A DNA stretch of 64,000 bases from Alligator mississippiensis (Eukaryota > Chordata > Crocodylia > Alligatoridae), in NCBI RefSeq assembly GCF_030867095.1, contig NC_081827.1, positions 215,631,310 through 215,695,309 on the forward strand, given 5' to 3'. A program made the position numbers and the translations under genes. Under the pieces are notes generated by a model. It saw only the letters and a program-made list of their open reading frames with translations. It had not been told where the DNA came from and made no database searches. This document shows positions 12,985 to 24,389 of this stretch, piece by piece. The number at the start of each line of letters is the position of its first letter. Position 1 is the first letter of the stretch.

Positions 12985-13340
12985 TAGCCCAGTGTTCAGC
13001 ACTAGGCAAAAAAGCAAATGAAATGTTAGAAATTATTTAAAAGGGAATTGAAAACAAAGTAGAAATGTCACTATGATATGGGTGCACCTTGATTACTGCA
13101 TGTAGTTCCAGTGCCTCCCATCTCTAAAACGATATACCAGAACTAGAAAAGGTACAGAGAAGATATCAGTTGATCAGGGGTATGGAGAAGCTTCTATATG
13201 AGAAGTAATTAAATAGGACAGGACTCTTTTAGCTTAGAGAAAAGATGGGAAGTGGGTATGGTAGAAGTTTATGAAATAATGAATGTTATAGAAAAAATAA
13301 TAATATTTAACTTTAATGAAAAGTGCAGGATGGATCAAAA
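12985..13340 (+). mobile_element. Old CR1/L3-like LINE fragment
   Basis: The plus strand shows worn reverse-transcriptase C-terminal text. The pieces are GCACCTTGATTACTGCATG (…LDYC-type), then ACTAGAAAAGGTACAGAGAA (LEKVQR-type), then AGGACTCTTTTAGCTTAGAG (GLFSLR-type). Many stops and frame changes are present. Confidence 0.6.
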
Positions 13341-13827
13341 GAGTGGTTCCTGCAAAAACAAACAATACCAATTATGACACTGATATAGGCAAAATTTGGT
13401 TTGGCTTCATCTCACAAAATCTCTTTTCACACCGGCCTACTGAAAAACATCCCACAATTTATATTAACCAGCTTGTCTCCAAGATGTTAAAATTTTGGAA
13501 ATTAGTCAGCATCCTAAAGGCAAACTATGACTGTGGACCCAAGTGACAATTGATCCTTAACTCCTTCTAAGTTGCATTTAAAGTGCTTCATTGGTGCAAA
13601 GGGGCGTAAAATTGTTTATGGCTGTACCTGGGCAATTTGCAGTTGGTGTGGGATGGTATAGCCAATACTCCTAGCTGTTCGGGGGGGGGGGGTGGAATTT
13701 GTGAGGAAAGGAGAGTGCATGCCATAAATGCGAGGGTCATAGCTGCATGTAATCTAATGATCGTGCCTGGAGGAGCAGCTTTTTGAGAGCCATTGTCTGT
13801 TGGCACAAGTTGTAGTGGATCTGACAG

Positions 13828-14159
13828 CATGGGTGACTGGTGCCGCCTTAGTTAGCGGGGTACATGTGGCTGATCTTGCTGACTGGGGGGGCGTCCCCCA
13901 CAGCTGAACCCACTAACCAGAGGGGTCCCCTCCCCTGCAGCTCATCACAAGGCAGCCAATTGCTGCCACTGCTTCTGGAAGTGGCTGTGACTGCTTCTGG
14001 GAGTGCCATGGCACTCCCACTACCTGACTGGTGCTTGCAGGAGGTCAACAGCACTCCCACCAGCCCACCCTGTCCATTGCTTAAGTGATGAGTGCGGCCG
14101 GTCAGGGGGTGCACCGGCACTCTCAGGGAGTGCACATGAATCCCTACGCATCACCACTG
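13828..14159 (+). mobile_element. hAT-like MITE, copy 1 (CATGGGTGACTGG...CACCACTG)
   Basis: This 332-bp GC-rich segment is flanked by tctgacag (13820-13827) and tctgacac (14160-14167), 7 of 8 identical. The ends CATGGGTGA and TCACCACTG are imperfect inverted repeats. It matches copy 2 at 15358-15722 in the opposite orientation, both at the start (ATGGGTGxCTGGTGCC) and at the end (GCACTCTCA, then TCCCTA). Confidence 0.65.
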
Positions 14160-14336
14160 TCTGACACGCTAGCTTGTACTAGAGACCAGTTTCATCCCAG
14201 CAGCTTCTTCAATCAGAATTAGAAAAGCAGTGTTTGGGAGTCGGCAGATTATTTATATGCAACTCAGAACAGAATCAGAAGGTGAAAAGTAGCACTCTGA
14301 TAAACACTCAGTGAAACCCTTGATCACTGGACAGAG

Positions 14337-14798
14337 GTGCTGGTGAACAGAGTCGGAGGCAGGGGGATGTGGAAGAGGGGGATCCACTTTCTCATGACAA
14401 CACCAACCACCAGCCAATCTCCTCCACCACTGCCAATGTGGGCTAAGGGCATGGCTTCAATGTTGAGGTCCAAAGGCACCAGACCACACCATCTGGCAGG
14501 TAGCACCAAGACCTCAGTGGCTACCTATCTTGCTGAGGACATGGAGCTGCCGCACTGCAGTCCCTTGGCCTACTGGGCAACCCGCAGCCAGATGTGGCAG
14601 GATCTGGCCACAGTTGCCTGGGAACATCTGTCCTGTTCACTGACCAGTGTTCCAAATGCGAGGGCATTCAGCGCTGCTGAGGAAGTTGTAACACCTCACT
14701 GCACCTCCTTGGATCCTCGTTTGGTAGAGCAGCTGGTGTTCCTGCAGGTGAACTTCCTGCTGCTGGGGTTCCCCAAGCTCCACCTGCAGGCAGAGTGA
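14337..14798 (+). pseudogene. Remnant of hAT transposase C-terminal dimerisation domain
   Basis: The 153-codon frame encodes YLAEDMELPHCSPLAYWATR, then MWQDLATVAWEHLSCSLTSV, then PNARAFSAAEEVVTPHCTSLDPRLVEQLVFLQVN. This follows the hAT C-terminal (dimerisation) pattern: Yxxe...PLxWW, L..LA..yL.ipatSvp.eR.FSaa..v....r..L.p..ve.LvfL..N. Here the usual WW is YW, the SER of SVPSER is NAR, and the catalytic N-terminal part is absent. About the first 50 codons show no similarity. It lies between two opposite hAT-like MITEs. It is most likely a dead fragment, though a domesticated copy cannot be excluded from sequence alone. Confidence 0.72.
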
Positions 14799-15357
14799 GT
14801 GCCACCCTTCTCACTCTGCATGTATTTGCTTTTTAAAATTTTCTTTGACAACCATTTAATGCCCCACTCTCAAAGCTAGAGGTGGCAGTTTTCCTCTAGC
14901 CAACAGGGGGAGAACATCTCCCTGCTGAGCTCCCATGCCAGGATGAGCTTGGAGGTACAGGCTGGAGCTATGGGGAAGGAGGAGACCCCAGGTCCTGGGT
15001 ATGGCCTAAAACTGTACCCTGCCAGGGTAGGGAGGCCTGGTGGGACTGCTGGTGGTGTGGCAGCCCCAGGAAATTCCAGGATCACGAACCTCCCTAGTGA
15101 AAGGTGGGTAGGGGGCTTCTGAAAAACTCCAGTCACTGCACACGTGCCCAGTCCTGACTAGGGAAAGCCCAGACCTGTAAGATCTTTGAGAGGCCTGAGG
15201 CTTACTGGTTGATGTGGTGTTGTGAGGCTCCAGGTGAACTTAGCTGCCTGGGATGCCATTTATGAGGCATGGGCTGCAGTGTAGGGAAAGTATGGAGTTG
15301 CAGAACGGATGTCACCTCCTAGACATCAAGGGCCTAAATGGGCAGTCTCCTGCTTGA
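14799..15357. other. GC-rich sequence between transposase remnant and MITE copy 2
   Basis: The composition resembles the neighbouring transposon-derived DNA. It may be non-coding remains of the same hAT element. No ends were recognised. Confidence 0.35.
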
Positions 15358-15722
15358 CAGGGGTAACACATAGGGAGTACACAGGAGTGCATTTGCACCC
15401 CTTGAGAGTGCCAGTGCCCCCCCTGCTAGGCTGAGCTCCCTGTTTAGCCAGTGGGCAGGGGGACAGGCGGGAGCACCAGTGACCCCCCTGCAAATATCGG
15501 TCAGGGAGTGGGGCCGCCAGCAAAAGCAGCCGCGCCATTTCTTGTAGTGGCTGCGGGACTCTCATGGTGAGTGAGATTGGCCATGGAGGCACCCCCAGGG
15601 AACCCCCTCCCTGCCCCCTAGTCAGTGGGTTTGGCTGCTGGGGGACCCCCCCCCAGTTGCTGGCTGGTGTCAGGGGGGCATGTGCCCCCCCCCCCCGACT
15701 CAAGAGGCACCAGACACCCATG
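15358..15722 (-). mobile_element. hAT-like MITE, copy 2, inverted relative to copy 1
   Basis: On the minus strand it reads CATGGGTGTCTGGTGCC and onward to GTGTTACCCCTG, homologous to 13828-14159. The flanks ctgcttga (15350-15357) and ttgcttgg (15723-15730) agree at 6 of 8 bases, as expected for an old 8-bp duplication. It contains long C/G homopolymers near 15650 and 15685. Confidence 0.6.
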
Positions 15723-15904
15723 TTGCTTGGGTAACACCTGAATCAATTTTCCATCAAAGCGTGGCAGACAAGAGGAGCAGGTGGTTGGCCCAGAACAGGT
15801 GGGTGTACCTAGATCTAAATGGCACTGGGAAGGCCCCCTGTTACAGGCTACCATCCCTGCTCCTTTCACCCCACTGTACCTTACATGCATACACACGTGC
15901 ACGC

Positions 15905-16252
15905 GCGAACAACATGAGTGTTGCTTTCAACAGTTTTGAGGTGCAGTTTCACAGAAACCCCTTCACCTTTCTCCTTGAAACTTGGCAGACTTCATGCCCT
16001 CAGAAGGGGTACCATCCCTGCTGTGTTCATTCAATTCTGCAAAAAAAATGACAATGTTATAGGTATTTCAGTGATTCCCCATTATGGTCTATGGCCAAAT
16101 CCCCAAATCACACCGAATCAGCATGGAATCTATCGAATCTGATTCAGCTGAATCAATTTGGGACAGTGATCCAAATCACCAAATTGAATCACTGTCCCCC
16201 AAATTGGCCAAATCCAAATCGAATACTGGCCTCTTTGCACAAGCCTACTAAA
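15905..16252 (-). mobile_element. TAGGGCTGTGCAAA-type repeat, inverted copy
   Basis: On the minus strand it starts TAGGCTTGTGCAAAGAGG, contains ACCATAATGGGGAATCACTG and CCCCTTCTGAGGGCATGAAG, and then CCAAGTTTCAAGGAGAAAGG. The same words in the same order occur at 11068-11400. The interior is rich in GATTCAATT/AATTGAATC inverted words. Confidence 0.65.
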
Positions 16253-16259
16253 CAGCCTC

Positions 16260-19200
16260 TGAACATTGATCTTTAGCCTGGGAAAAAATGTGCCCAGCCC
16301 ACCAGAGGCTGCCCTCTTCAGCACTGAGGGGCGGAGGGTGGTTGATATAGGGCTGCCAATCCTGCACCTGCTAAGGAGTTTCCTATGGCAGAGAGAAATA
16401 GTGCCTTGTTGCCATTCAATCTGTGAGGCAGGACCTCACACTTCCAGGAAGCAGGACAGAGTTAGGAGATTTGTGTGGAGTTTAGGAGAGCCTGTGGGGA
16501 GCAGGAAGTGGCACCATCTCAAGGACAGACAGAAGTAAAAGCCCAGAAATAGGTTTTTTGAAGAGGAATAAGGAAGCCTGGACGTTTGGAGGACATAGCA
16601 GATCTCATTTTCCTGATCCTTCTCCTCGAGGCCTCCTTCTATGTTATTCCTCACAGCTTATTTCAGTTTCAATTGCACAGTCCATCCTGCCACCTTCAGC
16701 TCCACAGTCTCCATCCTGTACCCCCTGCCATCAGCTCATTAACTAGTACAAGGCAACTGGTTCCTTTTGCTCCAAGCTGCCAACTCAAACACAAGAGATA
16801 CAAATCTTCCTGCTCTCACTGCCTACTGCCATAACCACACTTAGCAGCCGGAAGGAAAAATTGCAGGGAAAATGCAGCTCTGACCCTGGATGTGTGAGAT
16901 CTCAGCTGGGCTGCTAAATTTGTGACTGCTCTGACTGGTGTGTTGTGACATATGGTAGCTTGTTGCTGGAGTACAATAAAGCCCAGATGTATAAAAATCA
17001 CGAGTCACCTCAGCAACTAATGAAATTGGTTTAAAAATAAATAATTATTCCTCAAGAATACTATATTTGGTGCTCTTGTAACATCAGATTTCTGAGGTTT
17101 CAGGTCACATTTTTTATAAGTGTTTTCCTATGAGGATGACAGCTGGAAACTACCACTGCTGCCAACAGTGCAGAAAGAACAGGAATGGGAGAACTTCAGA
17201 AATTCCTAAAGAAGACAAATCCCCAGTCAGTGCTGCAGTAACTTGGCTCCAGCAGCTGGTAGGGGAAGAAAAAGCAGATTATTTGCAGCAGCTCTGACAA
17301 TCAGAGTCATAGTTGAACATTCAGGATAGCTGAAAGTTGTAGCAGAATTGGTCACATCATTTGGGAGAGGTTGCTAAACAACCTTTTCCTTTTATGTAAC
17401 TAGTTCTAGTTTCTTGTATAACAGAAGTAGCACCTATCTAGCAGTTTAGCATATTGGAACTGTGATGGAAAAATACAGGTAGACTCTTGAGATTTTCAGT
17501 GAATGCGTTGGAATGAGCCTGATTTGTATGGTAGATTATAAATATACGTAGCCAGAATCTTTATCAACCATTTTAATACCTTTTCCTAGCCTTCATTTTA
17601 TGTAAATAAAGGAAAAACTGTACGTAATAAAGATGAGTGTGAGCTATATCTATAAGGCTATGCAGAGAAGAAGTACTGTTGAAATAAGGGCAAAGCTTGA
17701 ATGGTTTGTGATAAAAGTAACGTAGAACTTTTACAGCCTTATTCATGTGCTATGTTTTATGCATTGAACAATAATGTGCATCTTTAAGAAAATGTTTTTA
17801 AACATCATATGAAAAATGACCTGCATATTTCAAGATCTTTCTGTTGAGGAAATGCAGGAAAAAAGAAAAATATTTCGATTAGAAAAAAAAGTTTGTTTTT
17901 AATACTCTTTTAAGTCTAGGCTTTATCTAACTATTAAGCTTAAAATGGTCTTTTCCATTTGTCTTGGTGGAAAATACACTTCCAACAAAATGCTATTCTC
18001 TAAGGGCCCAAAATCTCATACAAAGCCTACTGAAGTCCATGAAAGAACTTTCATTTCACTGAGATTTAGAACAGACTCTAGAAGAAGTGTGGAGCTGTAT
18101 GAATCCTTAAGAAATATACACAACTAGTATCACTTCCAAAGTTGCATACATTCTTAGGTAATCTGTTTTTAAAATCAATCCACAGTGATGTAGCTGATTG
18201 AAGGGATTGAATTTTTCCCTATAGGGAAGAGTGATTTCCTTTACATTCTTCACAGCCCCCATAATCAGTTATCTTTGGTGCTATATCTGTTTAGATTCTG
18301 GAAACCAACTTTGAAATTCTTCATCAAATAATTCAAAATGTCTTGTGAGAAAAGAAAGAAAATCAATATACCTTTATTGAAACTGCAGGTGCCTGCCAAC
18401 ACAGGAAGAAGTAATCTCTGAGTGCTAATATTACATCCTACTGGACCCTCTTTCTCATGAACCAATGGGTTGGATAAAGGGGAAGCATAATAGAGTGTAT
18501 TTTCAGATCCAAATTCTTTAATTCTGGCTAGCCAGAACTAAAAAAAAAACCCTAGTCAGTCCTGACATTGTAAAACAGCTCAGGAGCAGCCAAACTCTTC
18601 AAAATGAATGGCAATTTAGGAGAAGACATCTAAGTTTATGAAGGCCATATTTATGACTCTCATGGATGCCAGTTACTTCAATGCATTCAGGGCCAGATCT
18701 TCAATTGGCATACACTAGTGCTGCCCTACTAAAGTGAAAGGAATTATGATACATTTTATTTGCTGATGGGCTAGTCCTCCAGAAATGTTTAATTAAAAGA
18801 AAGCGAATAGGCTCTAACAATGTCCTGTAGTCCCACTTCATAGTCTTCCACTATCATAAGCAAATCTATCCAGAGCACAATTTCTGTATGCATGTATCCC
18901 TACAAGCAGACAGCTCACTGACTTCCAGACTCATTTAAACTTTGATTATTCACGCTTCAAGCTCTTGGGCAATGTCTCAGAGAGTTCTTAGTTCCCGTTT
19001 CATTTGCTCACACCATTTACATTCTTTCGCAGTTATTGACTAGGAATGACTATTAGCTTTTACTGCTCCATTCGGAAGTGTGTTTGCCAGGACCACCTTT
19101 ATGACTTGCATAAACATTCCAAGAGGCGAGATGGAGAAATCTTGTGTGGCTTGCAGAAAAGTGAGCATGGAGGGTGTTTTTTGGCTGCTTCCTTCCCTTT

Positions 19201-19262
19201 CAACTCACTGGCAGAGAAGGAAAACGTGCCAAATTATGAACAGCACAGAACACAAGAACTGT
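16260..19262. other. Intergenic sequence, no gene seen
   Basis: Moderate GC to about 16900, AT-rich afterwards. No repeat ends and no coding signals were recognised. Confidence 0.4.
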
Positions 19263-19558
19263 GGGCATTTTTACACATGCCCTGAGGGTGGGTGAGGTGC
19301 TTTAATTAGCACCCACAGAGTCTTTTGTATCAGCATCCCTGTGCTTCAAAATGGTGGCAGGGGCACTTTAACTAAACAAGCTTTAGTTAAAGCGCCCCTG
19401 CCACCATTTTGAAGCATGGGGATGCTGATGCATGAGAAACAGGCTGCTGGAGGTGTGGTAATTAGCATATTCCAGCAAACGTGATTAATCGCGCCTGCTC
19501 TGATGCACTTTGATTACAGCGCTTCAGAGCAGCTTCCCTACATGTCTACAGGCACCCT
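19263..19558. mobile_element. MITE-like element with a near-perfect 105-bp hairpin
   Basis: The arms 19327-19375 and 19383-19431 are inverted copies (CAGCATCCCTGTGCTTCAAA / TTTGAAGCATGGGGATGCTG and onward through GGTGGCAGGGGC) with about four mismatches and a few bases of loop. The outer ends GGGCATTTTTACACATGCCC and TACATGTCTACAGGCACCCT resemble the termini of the 29553-29772 element. Confidence 0.65.
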
Positions 19559-19559
19559 G

Positions 19560-20528
19560 TGATATCAACCCTAGCTTTCTCTGCACACAGCAGCACAACC
19601 TTGGGCACAGACTAGCCAAGGGGATTTGATCCCTACTGTATTTCATTTACATTGGCTCTTCTGTTCCACCATTTATTTCCCTCAGAATTGGAATAGGGAT
19701 TTTCCTGTAGTCTTTATCTTCTCTAATGCTTCATTATCCTCTTTTATTAATTCTTATCTTCCTGTAAATTGTAGCAATTTCCTGGGCAGAGAAAATGGTT
19801 ATGTTTCTTTTGAGCTGCTTTTGGTGCTTGATTAGTGAGGTGTTTTTTAATTTCTCATTATGTTACTTCACAGATAATTTTCCAAGAGACTTATTTTCTA
19901 GTGAAAGTAAACTGATTACATGGACATATGCTAACATAAACTACATGTGTCATTGACATACCAGAGAATGAAAAACAGATGCAAGGATGCAATTTAAAGG
20001 GGAAAACTACAACTTATTTATGTCTTACCTTTGTTTTGCACTCCCATACAGCCAATCGCTTACTCAGGACTAATGTAGTGGTAAATAGCCACAAGCAGGC
20101 TAACCATTTTTTTAGCTTAGTGTTGTCATTTTCACACTAACTTCTGAGATTCAGCCCATCTCTGAACCTTCCTTTTGTTCCCTGAAAAATCAAACCTTTT
20201 CCTCCACGTTAATAGGATCCTTAAGACATATCATGTGTATTATGAACAGAATCTTGTAAAAGTCAGTGCCTATGCATATTGGACACTTCTCAGAAGGTAG
20301 AATGAAGTTAAGACCTCATTCATATATTTGCAGCCTTTAAATTCTGCTCTCTCCTTAAATTTTGTCTTAAATTTGCCTTTAAATCTGTCCTTAGATCTTG
20401 CTTCTTGCATAGGAGAGAGAGAAATTCTGCTAATCTCCCACTGAGGGAACAGTTCCTTCTGATGCTACCAAAAAAAAAAAAAAAATAGAGGAGGGAAACC
20501 CATAATAATGGGAAGACATAGTTCAAAC
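19560..20528. other. Intergenic sequence, no gene seen
   Basis: AT-rich with a poly(A) tract at about 20470-20484. Nothing else was recognised. Confidence 0.4.
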
Positions 20529-20955
20529 TAGGGCTGTCTAATTGATGGCCTTCAAGCCTTATGCAGCCTGCAAGGGGTTAATTTGCAGCCCTTCAGCTCC
20601 CACCATTGCTCCTGCTGCACCAACAGGCAGGGTCTCCAGGTTCCTCCTCTCTCCTCCAACTTCCACTTCCTTCCCCTACCCCACCGGGTATGATGTGGTG
20701 CAGCCCTGCGGGAGCTCATGGCCCTGTGGGGTGGCACAGCAGGGGAGCCCACAGCCACTGAGCTGAGGGTGAGGCCAGGGCACCTGCATGCATGGTCCAG
20801 TGGGGCAGGGTTGGGGGAATGCCCACATAGTGTTTGTGTGTGGGGAGGGAAGGGCTGTGGCTTATGCTGGTGCATCTCACAGCATGTGGCTCACTGGCGT
20901 GATTTGCAGGGCATGTGGCACCTGATAACTGCAAGCTGGGGTGGACCTACACATG
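20529..20955. mobile_element. Possible hAT-type element (TAGGGCTGTCTAATTGATGGCC...)
   Basis: The start resembles the common amniote element end 'cagggctgtccaacttgtggcc', followed by CTGCAAGGGGTTAATTTGCA. The interior is GC-rich. The right end (near CTGGGGTGGACCTACAC) and the duplication are unclear. Confidence 0.4.
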
Positions 20956-21708
20956 AAATTTAAATGACCAAATTAAAATAACAGTGCATCGTGTCTGGGA
21001 CCATGCAAAATGAAGCAATGCCAGTTGGTTTAATCTCCTGTGCTAGTTGTACATGTACTCAATGTTTTATTATATTTAATCATTCAAAATACCTGCATAT
21101 CCCTACGTGACTGTATCCTCCCTGTTGACACATCCTCCCTTGGTTAAGGCATATTTCTCAAAAAAGGCATTCAGTGTCTGTCTGGGGTTTTGCAAATATC
21201 TCCATAGACCATTACTGGTGCCGACTATTGTAGATTCTGCCCCGCTGTTAAAACAACTACCCAAAACAGTGACCTGTGATCAGTGCCCCAAGGTATTCCA
21301 TTCAGTCAATCAATCAAGACCATCCTATTTGATTAAAGTGTGGACTGATCAAAAACTTGCAAAAACAAGTTTCACACCTTGGCAACCTAAAACAGGGTCT
21401 GAGCAGTTAGCAATTGCAATATGATGGTCCCTCCCTACCTGCTTCCTTTGGACTTCAATTGACCAACTATCAAGAAGAAATGCTTTGAAGTTATTCAACT
21501 GAACAGTATAGGAATGAAGAAGAGTTGCCAGCAAAGTGTGAACTGCAAGAGAGAGAGAGAAATCATTGCAACATTGTACCTGCAGCCAGATGATCACTTG
21601 CAGGAGATGGATCCACTCTCAGTGAAGGCTGACAAGACTGAAATCGCTTCCTGTCTGCACTGGTGAGAGACGTTCTTGCAGCTAACATATACCTGGGATT
21701 TTGTGACA
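20956..21708. other. Intergenic sequence, no gene seen
   Basis: Contains a short (GA)n run near 21548-21562 and otherwise nothing recognised. Confidence 0.35.
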
Positions 21709-22076
21709 GTTTCATAGTAGTTTGGGGTCAGAAGGGACCTGAACAGATCATCTAGTCTGACCCCCCGCCACTGGCAGGAGCACACGCTGGGATCACATGA
21801 CCCCAGACAGGTGTTTGTCCAACTTCTTTTTGAATTTACCCAAGGTAGGAGCGAGGACCACTTCCCTAGGAAGTTGGTTCCAGATCCTAGCCACCCTAAC
21901 AGTGAAATTGTGCCTCCTAATCTCTAACCTGAACCTATTCTCTAGCAGCTTCTGGCCATTGTTCCTCATCACCCCAGGTACTGCTGGGGGGAATAGGGCC
22001 CTTCCTATTTGGTGCTGATCTCCCCTAATGAGTTTGTAGGCAGCCACCAAATCCCCCCTCAGACTCTGCTTGCTTG
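21709..22076 (-). mobile_element. CR1 LINE, 5'-truncated 3' end
   Basis: On the minus strand an 85-codon frame ends the CR1 reverse-transcriptase ORF: YKLIRGDQHQIGRALFPPAV, PGVMRNNGQKLLENRFRLEI, RRHNFTVRVARIWNQLPREV. A 3' UTR follows, with a tail of ACTACTATGAAACTG type at 21709-21722. It is homologous to 49034-49390. Truncation at the 5' side is normal for LINE insertion. Confidence 0.9.
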
Positions 22077-23522
22077 AATATTCAGTTCATTTACTGAATA
22101 TTGGAAAGGAGTCTTTTTCTGTCATTTAGGTTTATAGCTCGTGTGTGGTATAGTTATTAAAGCCTTTCTGTCATTAGTTGAATGAGGTGTTGTGTCAATC
22201 CTTAACTACACTAAGTTTGAATCCCGGTTTTGACTGTCCCCAGTTGCTTAGTAGTGTCATATTGAATGAAATAGTTTGAATGTTTGTAATAGTTGCCCAT
22301 TAGCCAGTTTAGGAAGAAGACAAGATTCATCTTCTTATCTAGGCCATTGTTTTGGTCTACGTGCAGAAGGTCCTGACTTTCCTCAAAGTCTTAACTCTTG
22401 AATTTTATCTTTAGAGGCCTTTAACAAAGTTAACCTAAAAATGACCCTTAAGCAAACATCCCACATTCCGAGAAATCAAACCCTAGGAGCCTTTTAAAAG
22501 ATTGGAAATAAAAGTCAATTCAGTGATATGGAAATTTCTCAAAGTAATTAAAATGGTCAACAAAAGAAACTAATTACCAAGCAAAAGAATCTGTTGAGAA
22601 AGATCCGAGCCCAAATTTGGGAGTAGTGACAGGTTTAGGTAGGAGGGGCCCAAGACGGCAACTCACTCAATAAAAACTGTAACCTACTGTCCCAATTTGG
22701 AGGTAACCTCACTTGCAGAACAATGAAGGAAGAATCGCAAGTGTAAGCTGGATCAGACTGATCACCTGAACCACCCTCTCCGTGAACACGAATCTCTTAG
22801 TTCACGCTGAAGCTGCGGAGCACCCAAAAAGGACTGAAGGAAGGGGACTTAGTCCTATCAGTATTGAGGCCAGCCCATTGAATCGTATTGCTGAGGCGAG
22901 CCCATTGAATCGTACTACTGAGGCCAACCCATTAAATTGTACTACTGAGGAATGAAACCATATTTAGGTGTTTGGCTTCTCGGAATTCTAGGATTGTAAG
23001 TATATTATGAAAAATAATAGTATTGATTCAAATTTAACTTTGAGTTGTAATTGTAATTGTTTTAAGGAAGTGCATTTGGAGCATTGTTTCTGATATATGT
23101 AATTATTGTGTTCTTAATGTTTGTGGTATTTCTTAAAGCTAAGCAGTGTTATGTGTAGCAAAGAATTTTAAAATAAAATTGTGTTGTATGAATTAAGTGT
23201 GTAATCATTCTGAAATAGTGCAATCAACTAACCACTCCCCCAGCCAGTGCATCAAATGAATCAGTAAGTTGTGTGGGATTTTCTCTATTCCATAACCCAC
23301 TAGAGACAAGTAGTTAGAAAGTCCTGGTTCAAACTTTAACCTCAGTGCAAGACGAGGGAATGTCTGAGTGTTTATCATCATACAGTGAAGGGAAGGGCCA
23401 AAAAGAACAAGTTTTCCTTTCCCCACCACAATCCAGCTAATAGCAGCAGAGAGAGATGAGGAATTTCTCCACCCCGCTGCTCCTATTTCTTGTTAGACAT
23501 GATCTCCATGTATATTCTAGGA
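22077..23522. other. Unassigned intergenic sequence containing a 27-bp minisatellite
   Basis: No gene was seen. 22690-22960 is somewhat GC-richer and contains the three-copy tandem listed separately. The region may be an old retroelement, but no ends were found. Confidence 0.35.
22865..22945 (+). repeat. Three-copy 27-bp tandem repeat
   Basis: The units begin TGAGGCCAGCCCATTGAATC, TGAGGCGAGCCCATTGAATC and TGAGGCCAACCCATTAAATT, each 27 bp long and ending GTA(T/C)T(G/A)C. A partial fourth unit, TGAGG, follows. Confidence 0.85.
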
Positions 23523-23801
23523 CAGTGGTTCTCAATCTTTTTTGTACCAGGACCCATTTGTAAACATCAGTGGCCAGTCTCAACCTGCTGCCCCAGGCCC
23601 CAGCCCCACACTGTGTGCAGTGTGGGGGTGTTGTGCAAGTGTGGGGGAGGCAAGCAGCCCCTGGCAGGCTGCAATTCTTCTAGCCTGCAAGGGAAAAGCC
23701 ACAGTTTCCTAAATTTTTCCGTTTGTAAAGTTTGTTTGCGACCCTGTCATATATTCTTGCAACCTACTTTTGGGTTGTGACCCACAGATTGAGAAATGCT
23801 G
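23523..23801 (+). mobile_element. hAT-type MITE with perfect 8-bp target duplication
   Basis: This 279-bp element begins CAGTGGTTCTCAATCT and ends AGATTGAGAAATGCTG, giving terminal inverted repeats with three mismatches in 16. The direct repeat TTCTAGGA flanks it exactly (23515-23522 and 23802-23809). The CAGTGGTTCTCAA start is characteristic of hAT (Charlie-like) short elements. Confidence 0.9.
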
Positions 23802-23809
23802 TTCTAGGA

Positions 23810-24389
23810 GGCTGTAGGATGGCTGAGCTTTTTTCTCCCTCCTCTTAAGATTCTGAGGGTTGTCTTTTTCCTTGCTAGTCCAATCAAGTGTGCCTCCATA
23901 CTTACAGAGCAGGGCATTAAAAGGCTACATTCTCTTATTTGTTTGCATGACATTGGTAATTTAGGGGAAAGGGGAATTTAAAAGTTTAGTTCATTTAAAG
24001 ATCTCCATATTTTAGACAATGCAACATGAGGGGGAAATTCTGACTCAATTAAATTCAAGGTTTATATCTCCTGAGAAAATATTTTGTTGCTTTAGCTATG
24101 GTATTTTTTATTTAGATAATGATATTTTCTCTACAGCCTAGAAAGCAAAAAGTGCTAGTAATAATCCAATAAAATTTACAAATCTTATATTGATTTCCTG
24201 TAGCTTACCATAATCACAACTGAACTGCAAAATATTTTGATAAGGGTAAATACTGAAGTCCTTATTTAAGTTTTTCTCAGGCAAATTTTAATGAGATTGT
24301 GTCCCATGAGAGTTTGCCTGTGTAGAAACTGAGCAAAGAACTCAGGAGATTGGGCACAATAGAAAGATATGTTGTTGAGAGTATGTTGT
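23810..24389. other. Intergenic AT-rich sequence, nothing recognised
   Basis: No coding or repeat signature was seen. Confidence 0.35.

Noticed and set aside
15362..15737. Direct repeat GGTAACAC flanking the MITE at 15358
   Set aside because: Alignment with the sister copy at 13828 places the true ends elsewhere (TGCTTG flanks), so this repeat is coincidental.
22859..22950. CRISPR-like array
   Set aside because: The three units are contiguous tandem copies without spacers, in a vertebrate genome.
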